Part shown: in pieces, positions 8,498-17,386 of the stretch | How positions within the stretch are numbered: the first letter of the stretch is position 1 | How the letters are laid out: every line of letters begins with the position of its first letter | NCBI GenBank assembly: GCA_028284445.1 | Contig: JANQRS010000076.1 | Location: forward strand, 1 to 64,000 | Length of the DNA stretch: 64,000 bases | Direction of reading: 5' to 3' | Source of the DNA: Calditrichia bacterium | GTDB taxonomy: Bacteria > Calditrichota > Calditrichia > RBG-13-44-9 > J075 | The notes under the pieces: generated by a model | The model's input: the letters and a program-made list of their open reading frames with translations, nothing else | Database searches by the model: none | What the model was told of the DNA's origin: nothing | Position numbers and translations under genes: made by a program

Positions 8498-9493
8498 ATG
8501 AATCACTTAAAACAGATAGTTTTTGGCCTGCTTATTGCAGTTTTCCTGTTGCAATGCCTGCCGGATGCACCGCGTGTCAATGCGCTTGACCCGATACATG
8601 CGGATAATCGTACAACCATCAGCGGCAAAGTACAACAGTTAGATGGCGTAACACCCATTGAAGGAGCCAGCCTTATGTTACAACCCGGGGATCTGCTGAC
8701 CCGCTCCGATGCCAACGGAGATTACTTCTTCGAAATAACCGATGGCGACGGTTCCTTTATGTTGAGCTGTACCGCGAACAGCTACAGCGGCGACACGCTG
8801 GCGCTCAACCTGGACCGCGGAGAAGCGGCAGTCGCAGACTTTTCCCTCAATGCGCTCCCACGCTTCCAAAGGACCAGTTTGCTAAGTGACAATGAAGCAA
8901 GTTTTCAATTCCAATTAGGACGCCGCTATCTGAACATTTCAGCACAGGTCAACGACCCTGACGGCGCAAACAGCATTCAAACAGTTTGGTGCGAATGGCC
9001 GGAATTTGGCATCCGCGACACCCTGCGCTGGGCGCCAATGGAAAATGCCTATGTGTCGCGTCCTCGGGAAAGTCAATTGGGCGTCGAAACATTGGGCGCC
9101 CTGGTGGGTAAGCCGGCTTTTTTCTACGCTGAAGACCAGCAAGGCAGCATCGGGATAAGCGAAGCGCAGACTTTGAGGCGAGTCATCTGGACTATTCCGA
9201 TTGGCGATGGTCCAATTGAGGATACCACCCAACCATTTGATTTTCAATGGACCCGGCCGGATACCATTGGCGGCACGCGCTTTCCGCTCACCTATACCAT
9301 CGAGATATATATTGATTCTCCGGTTTTCTTCCCGCCCGAAGATGTCATTTCAGGGCTTCCGGTGGAAACAACCAGCGTTACCTATAATAATCCGGCGCTT
9401 CAGGCCGGGGAGTCCTATTTTTGGGTACTCTACTTTGTAGATGAATTCGGGAACCGTAGCCGGTCCCTGCAAAACGGTTTGATCATACTCTAA
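8498..9493 (+). CDS. Lipoprotein with a carboxypeptidase-regulatory-like domain
   Basis: A 331-residue protein with a lipoprotein signal peptide (LLQC, Cys20). Residues about 40-120 resemble a carboxypeptidase-regulatory/CNA-B-like beta sandwich (TISGKVQQLDG, then GDYFFEI and DGSFMLSC). The rest is beta-rich, with fibronectin-like stretches (TQPFDFQWTRPD, ESYFWVLYFVDEFGN). No enzyme motif is seen. It is the first gene of the operon, six bases before the sigma-54 activator. A surface or periplasmic structural or sensory role is possible, but the function is unknown. The ATG at 8498 follows GGGG; the ATG at 8489 cannot be excluded. Confidence 0.75.
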   Translation: MNHLKQIVFGLLIAVFLLQCLPDAPRVNALDPIHADNRTTISGKVQQLDGVTPIEGASLMLQPGDLLTRSDANGDYFFEITDGDGSFMLSCTANSYSGDTLALNLDRGEAAVADFSLNALPRFQRTSLLSDNEASFQFQLGRRYLNISAQVNDPDGANSIQTVWCEWPEFGIRDTLRWAPMENAYVSRPRESQLGVETLGALVGKPAFFYAEDQQGSIGISEAQTLRRVIWTIPIGDGPIEDTTQPFDFQWTRPDTIGGTRFPLTYTIEIYIDSPVFFPPEDVISGLPVETTSVTYNNPALQAGESYFWVLYFVDEFGNRSRSLQNGLIIL

Positions 9494-9499
9494 GAGCTT

Positions 9500-10966
9500 A
9501 TGCAAAATTCCTATAGCGCACTGCTGCAAATTAGCGATGAGATTAATCAGCTGAATGATTCCGTTCAGCTGCTGGACCGCATCATGGATATCGCCCTGAA
9601 CACGCTCTCCGCTGAACGGGGATTTATGGTACTGAAGTCTGCCGAATCGAAGGATGGTCTGGAGGCGGTCAGCTTACGTCATATCTCTCCGGAAGTGCTC
9701 GACTCTGTAAGAGAATATTCCAGCAGCGTTGTGAACAAGGTTCTGAGCAGCGGTGAAGCAATCCTGACCTTCGATGCCATCAACGATGATCGTTTTTCTG
9801 CTTCGGAAAGTATCGTGATGCAGAAGATTCGTTCGATTATCTGCACGCCCATGGCCCTCGGAGAAGAAATTATCGGCGCGATTTACATGGATAGTCTCAC
9901 CGATGCTGAACGCTTCAACGAAGAAAGCCTGCGCTTCCTGGAGGCTTTTGCCCACCAGAGCGCCATCGCCCTCGAAAATACCCGGCGCTTTGAACAGCTT
10001 GAAGCAGAAAACCGGCGCCTGAAGCATCAGATCAAACTGAATAATATCTTTCCGGAAATCATTGGCAATAGCGAGCCGATTCGCCAAATCAAGGAAATGA
10101 TTGCCAATGTCGCTGATTCGCGCGCATCGGTTCTGCTGGAAGGTGAAAGCGGCACCGGCAAAGAACTGGTTGCCAAAGCGCTGCATATGCATTCTTCTCG
10201 ACGTGACGAAGCATTCGTTCCGGTGTTTTGTGGTGGGCTCACCGAGAGTATCCTAGAAAGCGAACTCTTTGGTCACAAAAAAGGGGCCTTTACCGGGGCA
10301 ACGGAAGATAAAGCAGGACTCTTTGAGGAAGCGAACGGCGGAACTGTTTTTCTCGATGAGATCGGTGAAATCAATCTCAACATGCAGACCAAGCTGCTGC
10401 GGGTGGTCCAGGAAGGTGAGGTAAAGCGGGTCGGCGATGTCAAGTTTCGCAAAGTGGACGTACGGATCATCTCTGCGACCAATAAGGACCTCTGGCGTGA
10501 AGCGCAGCAAAAGAATTTTCGGGAAGATCTCTACTACCGGCTCAATGTCATCAATCTGAAGATTCCCCCCTTGCGTGAACGCGGAGATGATATTCTTATC
10601 CTGGCGCGCCACTTCCTGGAAAAATTTGCTCTCGAGAACGGCAAGCCAATTAGGTCAATTTCCAAAGCTGCAGAGCGCGTCCTTTTGAATTACAAATGGC
10701 CGGGCAACATCCGCGAACTGGAAAACAGCATTGAACGTGCAGTCATTATGGCCCAGGGAACAGAGATCATCCCCACGCTATTGGACTTGAACAAGGCGCT
10801 TATCGATCAGTTTGCCGGGAAAACCCTGAAGGAAATTGAGCGAGCCATTGTTGTGCAAACCCTGGAAATGACCGAATGGAATCGCCGAAAAACGGCGGAG
10901 CTGCTCGGTGTTTCCAAGCGCTGGCTGCAATACAAAATCAAGGAGTGGGGACTCAACGACATCTAG
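9500..10966 (+). CDS. GAF-domain sigma-54-dependent transcriptional activator (NtrC family)
   Basis: A 488-residue enhancer-binding protein. The N-terminal GAF domain (about 15-165) probably senses a small molecule or a protein signal in the cytoplasm. The AAA+ domain (about 185-415) has Walker A GESGTGKE (215-222), the sigma-54-contacting GAFTGA loop (262-267), Walker B VFLDE (284-288) and the arginine-finger region ending in WPGNIRELEN. A Fis-type helix-turn-helix follows at the C-terminus (RRKTAELLGVSKRWLQYKI). All motifs for ATP-driven sigma-54 remodelling are intact. It lies inside an operon whose own promoter looks sigma-54 dependent and carries a palindromic upstream site, suggesting positive autoregulation. 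There is no receiver domain, so control is via GAF or via the downstream kinase. Confidence 0.93.
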   Translation: MQNSYSALLQISDEINQLNDSVQLLDRIMDIALNTLSAERGFMVLKSAESKDGLEAVSLRHISPEVLDSVREYSSSVVNKVLSSGEAILTFDAINDDRFSASESIVMQKIRSIICTPMALGEEIIGAIYMDSLTDAERFNEESLRFLEAFAHQSAIALENTRRFEQLEAENRRLKHQIKLNNIFPEIIGNSEPIRQIKEMIANVADSRASVLLEGESGTGKELVAKALHMHSSRRDEAFVPVFCGGLTESILESELFGHKKGAFTGATEDKAGLFEEANGGTVFLDEIGEINLNMQTKLLRVVQEGEVKRVGDVKFRKVDVRIISATNKDLWREAQQKNFREDLYYRLNVINLKIPPLRERGDDILILARHFLEKFALENGKPIRSISKAAERVLLNYKWPGNIRELENSIERAVIMAQGTEIIPTLLDLNKALIDQFAGKTLKEIERAIVVQTLEMTEWNRRKTAELLGVSKRWLQYKIKEWGLNDI

Positions 10967-10990
10967 TGTCGCTTGGACTCAGGAGACAAA

Positions 10991-12256
10991 ATGTTAGCTA
11001 GAAAAAGAACATCACTCAGCATCCTTCTCGCCGTTATTCTTTCCGGCAATATGCTTCTGGCTGAAGGCTGGCAGGCGGGTACCCCTCTGCTTACCGCTCG
11101 CAGCAATACCGCAGCTGTCTACCTGGACGGTTATATTTATGCAATTGGCGGCACCGGCAGCGGCGGCGTTATCCTCACCAGCGTTGAACGCTATGAAATA
11201 GCCAGCGGGCAATGGGATCAATCCGTTGCTCAACTGGAGGAACCGCGCTCCGAAGCTGTCGCCCTGGTGCACGATGGCAAAATTTTCCTCATTGGCGGTA
11301 TCGAGGAAGACGGCGACATTGAAGACGATGTGCTGATCTATGATCCGGCCGCGAATACCTGGACAGAAGGGGAAGACCTCAATGAAAGCCGTCGCGGCCA
11401 CGGCGGATTTTACGCCAATAACACTATGTGCATTGTGGGGGGACTTGAAGAAGATGGTGACCTGATCGAAGATATTGAATATTATGATCTGGTTGAGCAA
11501 AAATGGGAGAAAGCGCCGTCTGATTTGGCCAGTCCTATCTCCAGCGCCTTTATTGCAGCACTTGACGACACACTTTACCGCTTCGGCGGATCAACTAATT
11601 TCCCTCAATCAACCGGAGCCAGGGGACAATTTGACCTCGGCTGGAACTTCCAGTGGCAGTCCGGCCCCGAGCTTTCGGCCAGGCGGGCAAACGGTGCAAC
11701 AGCGGTTTTGAATGGAAAAATTTGCATGATTGGCGGCGTTGACACCGGCGGCGATGTCACTGACCTGGTCGAATTTTATGATCCGACAGACGGGCAAGTA
11801 AAAGTATCAACAGATACGCTCCCGACGCCTCGCCGCGATTTGGTAGCGGTGGTAGCGAATGACACGATTTATGCAATTGGCGGTTATACCAGCAGTGTGA
11901 ACCAGCCCTTAACTCGAGTTGATGTGTATGCCGATAAACCAATCGGCATTGAAATCGGAGACAGGCCGGCGACTTTTCCGCAAGAATTTGAACTTGCGAC
12001 AGCTTACCCGAACCCCTTCAATGGACAAGTCCGGTTTGACCTGCGAATCGGCAAGCGGCAAGCGGTCACTTTTCGCATTTTCAACCTGAATGGTCAACCT
12101 GTCGCTACAATATATTCAGGCACTCTCAATAGCGGTCGTCATACTCTTTCCTGGCATCCCGCAAATAGCGGATTTCCAGTTAGCTCCGGCATCTACTTTG
12201 CAGTTTTGGAAGGTATTTCTGCAAGACAGGCAATCAAGATCAATTATATCCGCTAG
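10991..12256 (+). CDS. Kelch-repeat secreted protein with C-terminal sorting domain
   Basis: A 421-residue protein starting at 10991, six bases after AGGAG. A signal peptide (about 1-25, ending MLLAEG) precedes six kelch motifs (YAIGG, FLIGGI, CIVGG, YRFGG, CMIGG, YAIGG), which predict a beta propeller, roughly residues 35-320. The last 80 residues carry AYPNPFNG...FRIFNLNGQPV...SSGIYFAVLEG, the YPNPF-type domain used for type IX-like secretion and surface anchoring in FCB bacteria. Kelch propellers usually bind proteins or sugars. In this operon it is the most likely exported output of the sigma-54 circuit. The binding partner is unknown. Confidence 0.88.
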   Translation: MLARKRTSLSILLAVILSGNMLLAEGWQAGTPLLTARSNTAAVYLDGYIYAIGGTGSGGVILTSVERYEIASGQWDQSVAQLEEPRSEAVALVHDGKIFLIGGIEEDGDIEDDVLIYDPAANTWTEGEDLNESRRGHGGFYANNTMCIVGGLEEDGDLIEDIEYYDLVEQKWEKAPSDLASPISSAFIAALDDTLYRFGGSTNFPQSTGARGQFDLGWNFQWQSGPELSARRANGATAVLNGKICMIGGVDTGGDVTDLVEFYDPTDGQVKVSTDTLPTPRRDLVAVVANDTIYAIGGYTSSVNQPLTRVDVYADKPIGIEIGDRPATFPQEFELATAYPNPFNGQVRFDLRIGKRQAVTFRIFNLNGQPVATIYSGTLNSGRHTLSWHPANSGFPVSSGIYFAVLEGISARQAIKINYIR

Positions 12257-12377
12257 TTTTCGCATTTCAGCCCGGCTTTTCTTTCCATCCGGCAATTCCG
12301 TTGAATTCACCCGCTTCCTGCAATATATTTGGGTGGTAAACAACTATTGCTGCTCACCGCTCAAGGCAGACGACTGA

Positions 12378-14072
12378 ATGAATATCCCGGGCTATACGAT
12401 TGAAAAAGAATTACGGCAAGGTCCAATCACTACCGTTTACCTTGGCCGCCAAAGCTCCCTGAACCGCCCGGTTCTCATCAAAACCCTCAATAGCCGCTGG
12501 ATCAACGAAAAAGACCTGGTGAAGCGCTTCCATCGCGAAGCGCAGATCTGTGCCCAACTGAAGCATCGTAATATTGTTGACATTATCGACGTCAGCACCG
12601 ATGCAGAAAACACCTGGCTGGTCATGGACTATGTCGATGGGATGGATCTCGAAGCATTTATCAAGAAGCATCACCCGATTCCGGTTGAACTGATCATCTT
12701 TATCACTCATGAGATTTTGCAAGGTCTGCACTATGCGCATAGCAAGGGCGTGACACACCGCGATATCAAGCCGGCGAATATTCTCATCGATCAGGAAGGG
12801 CGCGTAAAAATTGCCGACTTTGGCCTGGCACGCGCAGACCATTTGCCGGATATCAGCATGCATGGCGAAATCATTGGTTCGCCGGCTTACCTATCGCCGG
12901 AGCAAGCACAGGCAAAAAAGCCGGATCACCGCAGCGACTTATTCAGCCTCGGTATCACCATTTCCGAACTGGCAGGGCAACCATCACCTTTCAAGGCCGA
13001 TAATTTGGTGGCCACTGTGCAAAAGTTGATGTCTCATACGCCCTCCCCGCTCAACGAAATTCGATCCGATATCCCTGCCTGGCTTTCGCAACTGGTCACA
13101 AAGCTTCTGAGCAAAAAACCGGAGCAGCGTCCGCAGTCTGCCGGTGCCGTTTTAGCATCTAGCGGATTCAGCGGTATGTCCGCGGGTGAATCAGAATTAC
13201 AGCGTTTTCTCAATGCTTCTCCCGAACAAGCCCCGGAACAGATGGTGCCTGATCTGCTTGCGGTTGATGACGGCCAGCAACGCAATTTGACGCCACACCT
13301 GATGGCAACCCTATTTGGCGGACTGTTAATCATTCTAACTGTATTGTCACTCATTCCCGACAAGTATGTTCGCGATGTTGATCTGCATTCAGCGCCGGAA
13401 GAAGCTCTCCTACCGGTAGACAGCACTGTTTCAACTGTCGATTCTTTGCAGTCAACGCTCGAAGGGCCGACCTTGGAAGATACAACGGAGGCTACCCTCC
13501 CTTCAAACGGGGAGCCTACAGCGGAAACCAGACTTATAAACAATGGACCGCAACACATAGCCGTCCCAGAAACCAAGCCAACACAAAGTGTGGTAAAGCA
13601 AGCACCTTTGGAGCGCCCAGGCACAGACGGCCAGGATCTTGAAGCAACGTATGGCCAGGTAATGATAACTTGCTTCCCCTGGGCGGAAATTTTCTTGAAC
13701 GGAAAGCGAATGGATATTACGCCCCTTGACAATCCCCTTCTCATTGCTAGCGGACGGCATAAACTGGAGCTGCGCCACCCGCACTACCCGCCCATTACTC
13801 AGCACATCAAAGTCGCTGCAAATTCGTTGGATACGCTTCACTTCAATTTCCGGGCGCAGTCCGGCAGTATTAGTGTATACGTCAATCCCTGGGCAGAGGT
13901 TTATTTAGATGGCAGACACATTGGCGAAACACCACTGGAGCAACACAAAATTGCTGCCGGTAAATATCAGTTGCGTTTGTTCCATCTCGATTATAAAGTA
14001 TGGGAAGACACTATCCGTATTGAAGCGGGCCAAGAGCTTACCAAAAAAATACAGTTAGAAAAAAAACCTTAA
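12378..14072 (+). CDS. Membrane Ser/Thr protein kinase with two PEGA domains
   Basis: A 564-residue Hanks-type kinase. The kinase domain (about 5-270) has the ATP-binding Lys35 (VLIKTL), HRDIKPAN with catalytic Asp129, DFG at 147-149 and GSPAYLSPEQA; the glycine loop is degenerate (RQGPITTVY). One membrane segment lies near 312-332 (LFGGLLIILTVLSLI). An acidic, Thr-rich linker leads to two PEGA domains (about 425-490 and 495-560) with EIFLNGKRMDITPL and EVYLDGRHIGETPL, normally extracytoplasmic. The kinase probably couples an envelope signal to phosphorylation in the cytoplasm. The GAF activator three genes upstream, or the next gene product, are plausible partners but this is inference. The stop is one base before the next ATG, so translation is likely coupled. 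Confidence 0.92.
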   Translation: MNIPGYTIEKELRQGPITTVYLGRQSSLNRPVLIKTLNSRWINEKDLVKRFHREAQICAQLKHRNIVDIIDVSTDAENTWLVMDYVDGMDLEAFIKKHHPIPVELIIFITHEILQGLHYAHSKGVTHRDIKPANILIDQEGRVKIADFGLARADHLPDISMHGEIIGSPAYLSPEQAQAKKPDHRSDLFSLGITISELAGQPSPFKADNLVATVQKLMSHTPSPLNEIRSDIPAWLSQLVTKLLSKKPEQRPQSAGAVLASSGFSGMSAGESELQRFLNASPEQAPEQMVPDLLAVDDGQQRNLTPHLMATLFGGLLIILTVLSLIPDKYVRDVDLHSAPEEALLPVDSTVSTVDSLQSTLEGPTLEDTTEATLPSNGEPTAETRLINNGPQHIAVPETKPTQSVVKQAPLERPGTDGQDLEATYGQVMITCFPWAEIFLNGKRMDITPLDNPLLIASGRHKLELRHPHYPPITQHIKVAANSLDTLHFNFRAQSGSISVYVNPWAEVYLDGRHIGETPLEQHKIAAGKYQLRLFHLDYKVWEDTIRIEAGQELTKKIQLEKKP

Positions 14073-14073
14073 T

Positions 14074-14865
14074 ATGCACAGATCTCACTCCAGCTACTCC
14101 TTATTTGCATACCTGATTTGCATTATCTGGCTTTCAATCTTTTCACTGCAAGCTCAAGTCCTTAACGAGAGAATCCTGACTGTCAAGCAGCACTATGATG
14201 CGCTTGCCTTCCAGCAAGCAATTACCCACGGCGACTCACTCATTGCCGTCGACCAGGGCCTGCAACCGGCAGAGCTGGAATTTCTACACAAGTATGTCGG
14301 CCTGTCTCGCTATAATATTGGCGACTCAACCGGGGCCCGCGCGCACTTCTTCAGTGTGCTAACCCTCAACCCGGATGCCCAACTCACCCTCTCTGAAGTG
14401 AGTCCAAAGATCATCAAGTTTTTTGATAAGACGAAAACGAGCATGAGCGGGTGGCTCAGGAAGAAAGAGGTTCCGGCACAACAACGCTACGTTTTACAGC
14501 GTGATATCCGCCCTTCTGCGGCATGGCGCTCAGCGCTCATACCGGGCTGGGGGCAGTTTCACAAACAGCAGAAAACACGTGGGGTTCTTCTCGGTGGCTT
14601 GTTCTGGGGCAGCCTCGGCACAACCATTTTTGCACGTTTACGGGAAAACGACCGCCTCGATGCCTACGAACAAGCTGTTAACCCAACCGACATTACCGCC
14701 CGCTACGACGACTATAATCGCTGGTTCAAAACCCGCCATCTTTTCACCTATCTAACATTAGGGGCCTGGCTGGCCACCGTTGGCGATGCCGGTCTCACCA
14801 TCCAGCCACAGCTACCCAACGGACGCGATCAGCAATATGGTTTGAACCTGTCGATGAGATTCTAA
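14074..14865 (+). CDS. DUF5683-like membrane protein with N-terminal TPR-like region
   Basis: A 263-residue protein with a signal peptide (1-28, ending LQAQ), a helical TPR-like stretch (about 30-125, LSRYNIGDSTGARAHFFSVL) and a C-terminal part with RSALIPGWGQFHKQQKTRG, the hallmark of DUF5683-type small membrane domains. Two hydrophobic segments follow (GVLLGGLFWGSLGTTIF and LFTYLTLGAWLATVGDAGL). Function of the family is unknown. It is the last gene of the operon, one base after the kinase, and may be its membrane partner or substrate. Confidence 0.7.
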   Translation: MHRSHSSYSLFAYLICIIWLSIFSLQAQVLNERILTVKQHYDALAFQQAITHGDSLIAVDQGLQPAELEFLHKYVGLSRYNIGDSTGARAHFFSVLTLNPDAQLTLSEVSPKIIKFFDKTKTSMSGWLRKKEVPAQQRYVLQRDIRPSAAWRSALIPGWGQFHKQQKTRGVLLGGLFWGSLGTTIFARLRENDRLDAYEQAVNPTDITARYDDYNRWFKTRHLFTYLTLGAWLATVGDAGLTIQPQLPNGRDQQYGLNLSMRF

Positions 14866-15149
14866 ACAATATTCCCTCTGGAACATCCCTTTTTCCCCGC
14901 TAGCGTCTTGATTTGAGAGATGAAACCCAATTATGCCAAGCCAGATCGTTGTGAGAATTGCAACAAGAAAAATTCCAAAACAAACAGCAAGTTGAATAGC
15001 AGAAGCTGAAATCGAATTTTCTTCACTGTAATCGCCTTAGGATTTAGGTTTTTGGGGTCTCTTTGGAATTTTTGTGTTGGGATTTGGATATTGATCGCCC
15101 GCATTGCGCCCGTCATTCGTACTATGCAGTCACTTCTTCGTAGGGGATT
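14866..15149. other. Non-coding stretch with word-like repeats
   Basis: No gene is supported. A 12-bp inverted repeat, AAAAATTCCAAA (14968-14979) with its complement at 15062-15073, and runs of TTGGGATTT-like words are present. Similar words recur at 44107-44150. Confidence 0.5.
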
Positions 15150-15193
15150 TGCGGAAAATTAAAACACCGGCCTCGTAGGGGGAGACCGGTGTT
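15150..15193 (-). terminator. Rho-independent terminator of the DUF5666 gene
   Basis: AACACCGGCCTC (15163-15174) pairs with GAGACCGGTGTT (15182-15193) with one mismatch. On the minus strand the stem is followed by TTTTAATTTT. A second weaker stem (15205-15228, TCCGGATACC with GGCATCCGGA) lies between it and the gene end. Confidence 0.75.
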
Positions 15194-15250
15194 GGTCATT
15201 AGCGTCCGGATACCTTCCTGGCATCCGGATCGGGGTTGGGGAAGGGTTTT

Positions 15251-17020
15251 CTATTTTAACAATATCATTTTCCGGCTCTGAGTTGGCTGGCTATCGACCG
15301 TTAACTGCATCATATACACACCACTCGGCAGCAGTTGCTGATTGTCATTTAGCGCATTCCAGATAAACTGGTACTCACCGGCAGACAAGGACTCATTGAC
15401 CAGGGTTTTTACCCGCTGCCCGGTCAAATTGTAGATAGTCAAATTCACCTGATATTGACCGGAGCCGCGAATCTGAATGGGAACAGTCGTCATCGGATTA
15501 AATGGGTTAGGATAATTCTGCGCCAGCTCAAATTCGCCCGGCAAAGCAGCGTTGTCCAAATCGCCGATCGCGGTGACATTATCAGTCAGCCGAACTTGCA
15601 AGGCGATGGTATTGCCGGATGGATCGGTATCTGCCCAAAGGCGGACTTCGCTTCCGGTGGGGATGCTCTGCCAGCTAATCGTTTCATAGTTGGCATCCAA
15701 GAGGCGTGTATTAGCATCGATTGTGGCATTCAAGCCGTCGATGGTGACCTGACTGGCATTGATGGCATCGACAGAGCCTTCAGATACTGCAAAGCCCGGC
15801 CCGGCCTCCAATTTAATTTCTTCGGCCAGCAGGTCGCCATTGGCGGTTGTCAAGGCCTCCACCTTGATGTCCGAGTCGAGCAGAATCTCGTCAAGCGAAA
15901 CCACAACGTTGGCATGATTACGAACCAGCGTATTTTCGTTTACCTGCAAGACCGTCTGATTCACCGTAATCGAATTCCCCGAGCGATCTTCCAACTTTCC
16001 GGCAAATGAGGAGGATTGTGAATTGTCTTCAATCTTGATACGCGTGGCAAGACAGCTGCCGTCCGGCTGAAGCTGACCTTTAATTTCAACCAGGGTGCCA
16101 ACGCTTAAAACATCGAATGATATGGGATTATTGTCGTCGTCAAAAACAGCTGTCGAAGAGTCGACATCAAATAGCTTTCCCAGTACCACAATATCATTGG
16201 CAGAAATTGCCTCTATATCACCGGTCAGCTCGATTTCGTCATTTTGAAAATCTTCAATTTCGATTTCACGGGCGATGGCATTGCCGGCGGCATCGATGTC
16301 GGCATCCACTTCGACGATCATGCCAACCTGCAGATCGCTGAAATCGATATCGTTGTCATCGTCATCCCGCACTTCGGTATTCCCATCAACCAGGAATTCG
16401 ATGCCTGCAACAGTAAGATTGCTGTCGCCCAATGCCTCAATCGGCCCGGTAACTTCAATGTCTTCATCATCCTGGCCGTCATCATCGTCATCCAGTTCAA
16501 TCAGGAAGGCCAGGTAATACCCGTTCCCGACATCAACGGCCTCAACCTCGACGTGATCACCTACCTGCAAATCGCCAAAAGCGATGGGATTATCATCATC
16601 ATCAACGACCACAGTCGCTGAGTCTACAAAAACTGTGATACCATTAACAACCAAACTATCAGTACCGATTTCGGAAATAGCACCTTCGATTTCAATATCT
16701 GCCTCCGGCTCTTCAACCTCGATTTCCGTGGCCAGATAAGTAGAATCGGATTGTAAATCAGCCTCCACTTCGACGTACTCGCCAACGCTGAGTTCGTTGA
16801 GGGAAATCTCATCGCCATCGCGGTTCTCGATCTCGGTGTCATCATCTACAAAGAATTCTATGTTCTGAACAACGAGATAATTGCCCCCAATTACCTCGAT
16901 AAACCCTTCCACCTCAATATCGTCATCAGCAAACAAGGTCCCCTGACCCGCGAGCAAGATGCCCATCAGCAGAATCAGCAGTCTTGAACTTACTGTAATA
17001 ACATTGTGGCGATACTTCAT
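15251..17020 (-). CDS. Secreted DUF5666 six-repeat acidic protein with sorting domain
   Basis: A 589-residue protein with a signal peptide (about 1-31, ending GTLFAD), six tandem repeats of about 72 residues (about 33-500) and a C-terminal sorting domain (ELAQNYPNPFNP, YNLTGQRVKTLVN, PSGVYMMQL). Each repeat follows the DUF5666 pattern: VEGxIE, LVVxGIEFxVDxxTEV, LxVGxxVEVEA, LAxEIEIED. The first four repeats are very Asp/Glu-rich (DDDDD runs), the last two less so. DUF5666 domains are OB-like beta barrels of unknown function; calcium binding is possible from the acidity. The gene has its own GG-N10-GC promoter and shares a palindromic upstream motif with the sigma-54 operon at 8.4 kb. Confidence 0.88.
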   Translation of the reverse strand: MKYRHNVITVSSRLLILLMGILLAGQGTLFADDDIEVEGFIEVIGGNYLVVQNIEFFVDDDTEIENRDGDEISLNELSVGEYVEVEADLQSDSTYLATEIEVEEPEADIEIEGAISEIGTDSLVVNGITVFVDSATVVVDDDDNPIAFGDLQVGDHVEVEAVDVGNGYYLAFLIELDDDDDGQDDEDIEVTGPIEALGDSNLTVAGIEFLVDGNTEVRDDDDNDIDFSDLQVGMIVEVDADIDAAGNAIAREIEIEDFQNDEIELTGDIEAISANDIVVLGKLFDVDSSTAVFDDDNNPISFDVLSVGTLVEIKGQLQPDGSCLATRIKIEDNSQSSSFAGKLEDRSGNSITVNQTVLQVNENTLVRNHANVVVSLDEILLDSDIKVEALTTANGDLLAEEIKLEAGPGFAVSEGSVDAINASQVTIDGLNATIDANTRLLDANYETISWQSIPTGSEVRLWADTDPSGNTIALQVRLTDNVTAIGDLDNAALPGEFELAQNYPNPFNPMTTVPIQIRGSGQYQVNLTIYNLTGQRVKTLVNESLSAGEYQFIWNALNDNQQLLPSGVYMMQLTVDSQPTQSRKMILLK

Positions 17021-17060
17021 GGTGTTCTCCTGTGATTAATTGAGTGTTCGCCCGGTCTAT

Positions 17061-17076
17061 CGCCAGAACAGTGCCA
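17061..17076 (-). promoter_or_regulatory. Putative sigma-54 promoter of the DUF5666 gene
   Basis: Read on the minus strand, TGGCACTGTTCTGGCG has a perfect -24 hexamer TGGCAC and the GG-N10-GC spacing. A start near 17050 leaves a leader of about 30 nt with GGAG before the ATG at 17020. Confidence 0.6.
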
Positions 17077-17207
17077 AAAATTTGCGGCATGGAAAATGAA
17101 ATACACACAATCCTTTTAAAAACAGCATCTTACATGCATGTCAAATTTGATTCTCAATTTGCATTCGAGCTAAAGCTTGCTGCGACCGCGGTGCTGAAAA
17201 TGCATCG

Positions 17208-17224
17208 GGTGCAAAACCTGCACC
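17208..17224. promoter_or_regulatory. GGTGCA-N5-TGCACC operator (second copy)
   Basis: The same 6-5-6 palindrome as at 8351-8367, here about 130-150 bp upstream of the minus-strand -24 element at 17071-17076. Position and identity suggest an enhancer for the GAF-type activator encoded at 9500-10966. It could instead serve the CHRD gene on the plus strand. Confidence 0.55.
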
Positions 17225-17244
17225 ATCTAAATCTTATCTAAATT

Positions 17245-17274
17245 GTATGAAAGTAACAAAAGTTACATTCATAC
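17245..17274. promoter_or_regulatory. 13-bp inverted repeat upstream of the CHRD gene
   Basis: GTATGAAAGTAAC (17245-17257) and GTTACATTCATAC (17262-17274) form a 13-bp inverted repeat with one mismatch and a 4-base spacer, 113 bp upstream of the CHRD start. It is likely an operator; no T-tract follows on either strand. Confidence 0.5.
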
Positions 17275-17386
17275 GAGATATCGTGTTCTAAGCTGTCGGA
17301 ACACACCGATTATCTTCAGCATCTTCATCAGGGAATCAGAGATAGGGACGTCAAACACTATCTACCCTTAATCCCAAGGAGGATTT

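Noticed and set aside
15455..16621. Plus-strand open frames opposite the DUF5666 gene
   Set aside because: The repetitive acidic codons of the real gene keep other frames open; no domain is recognisable.
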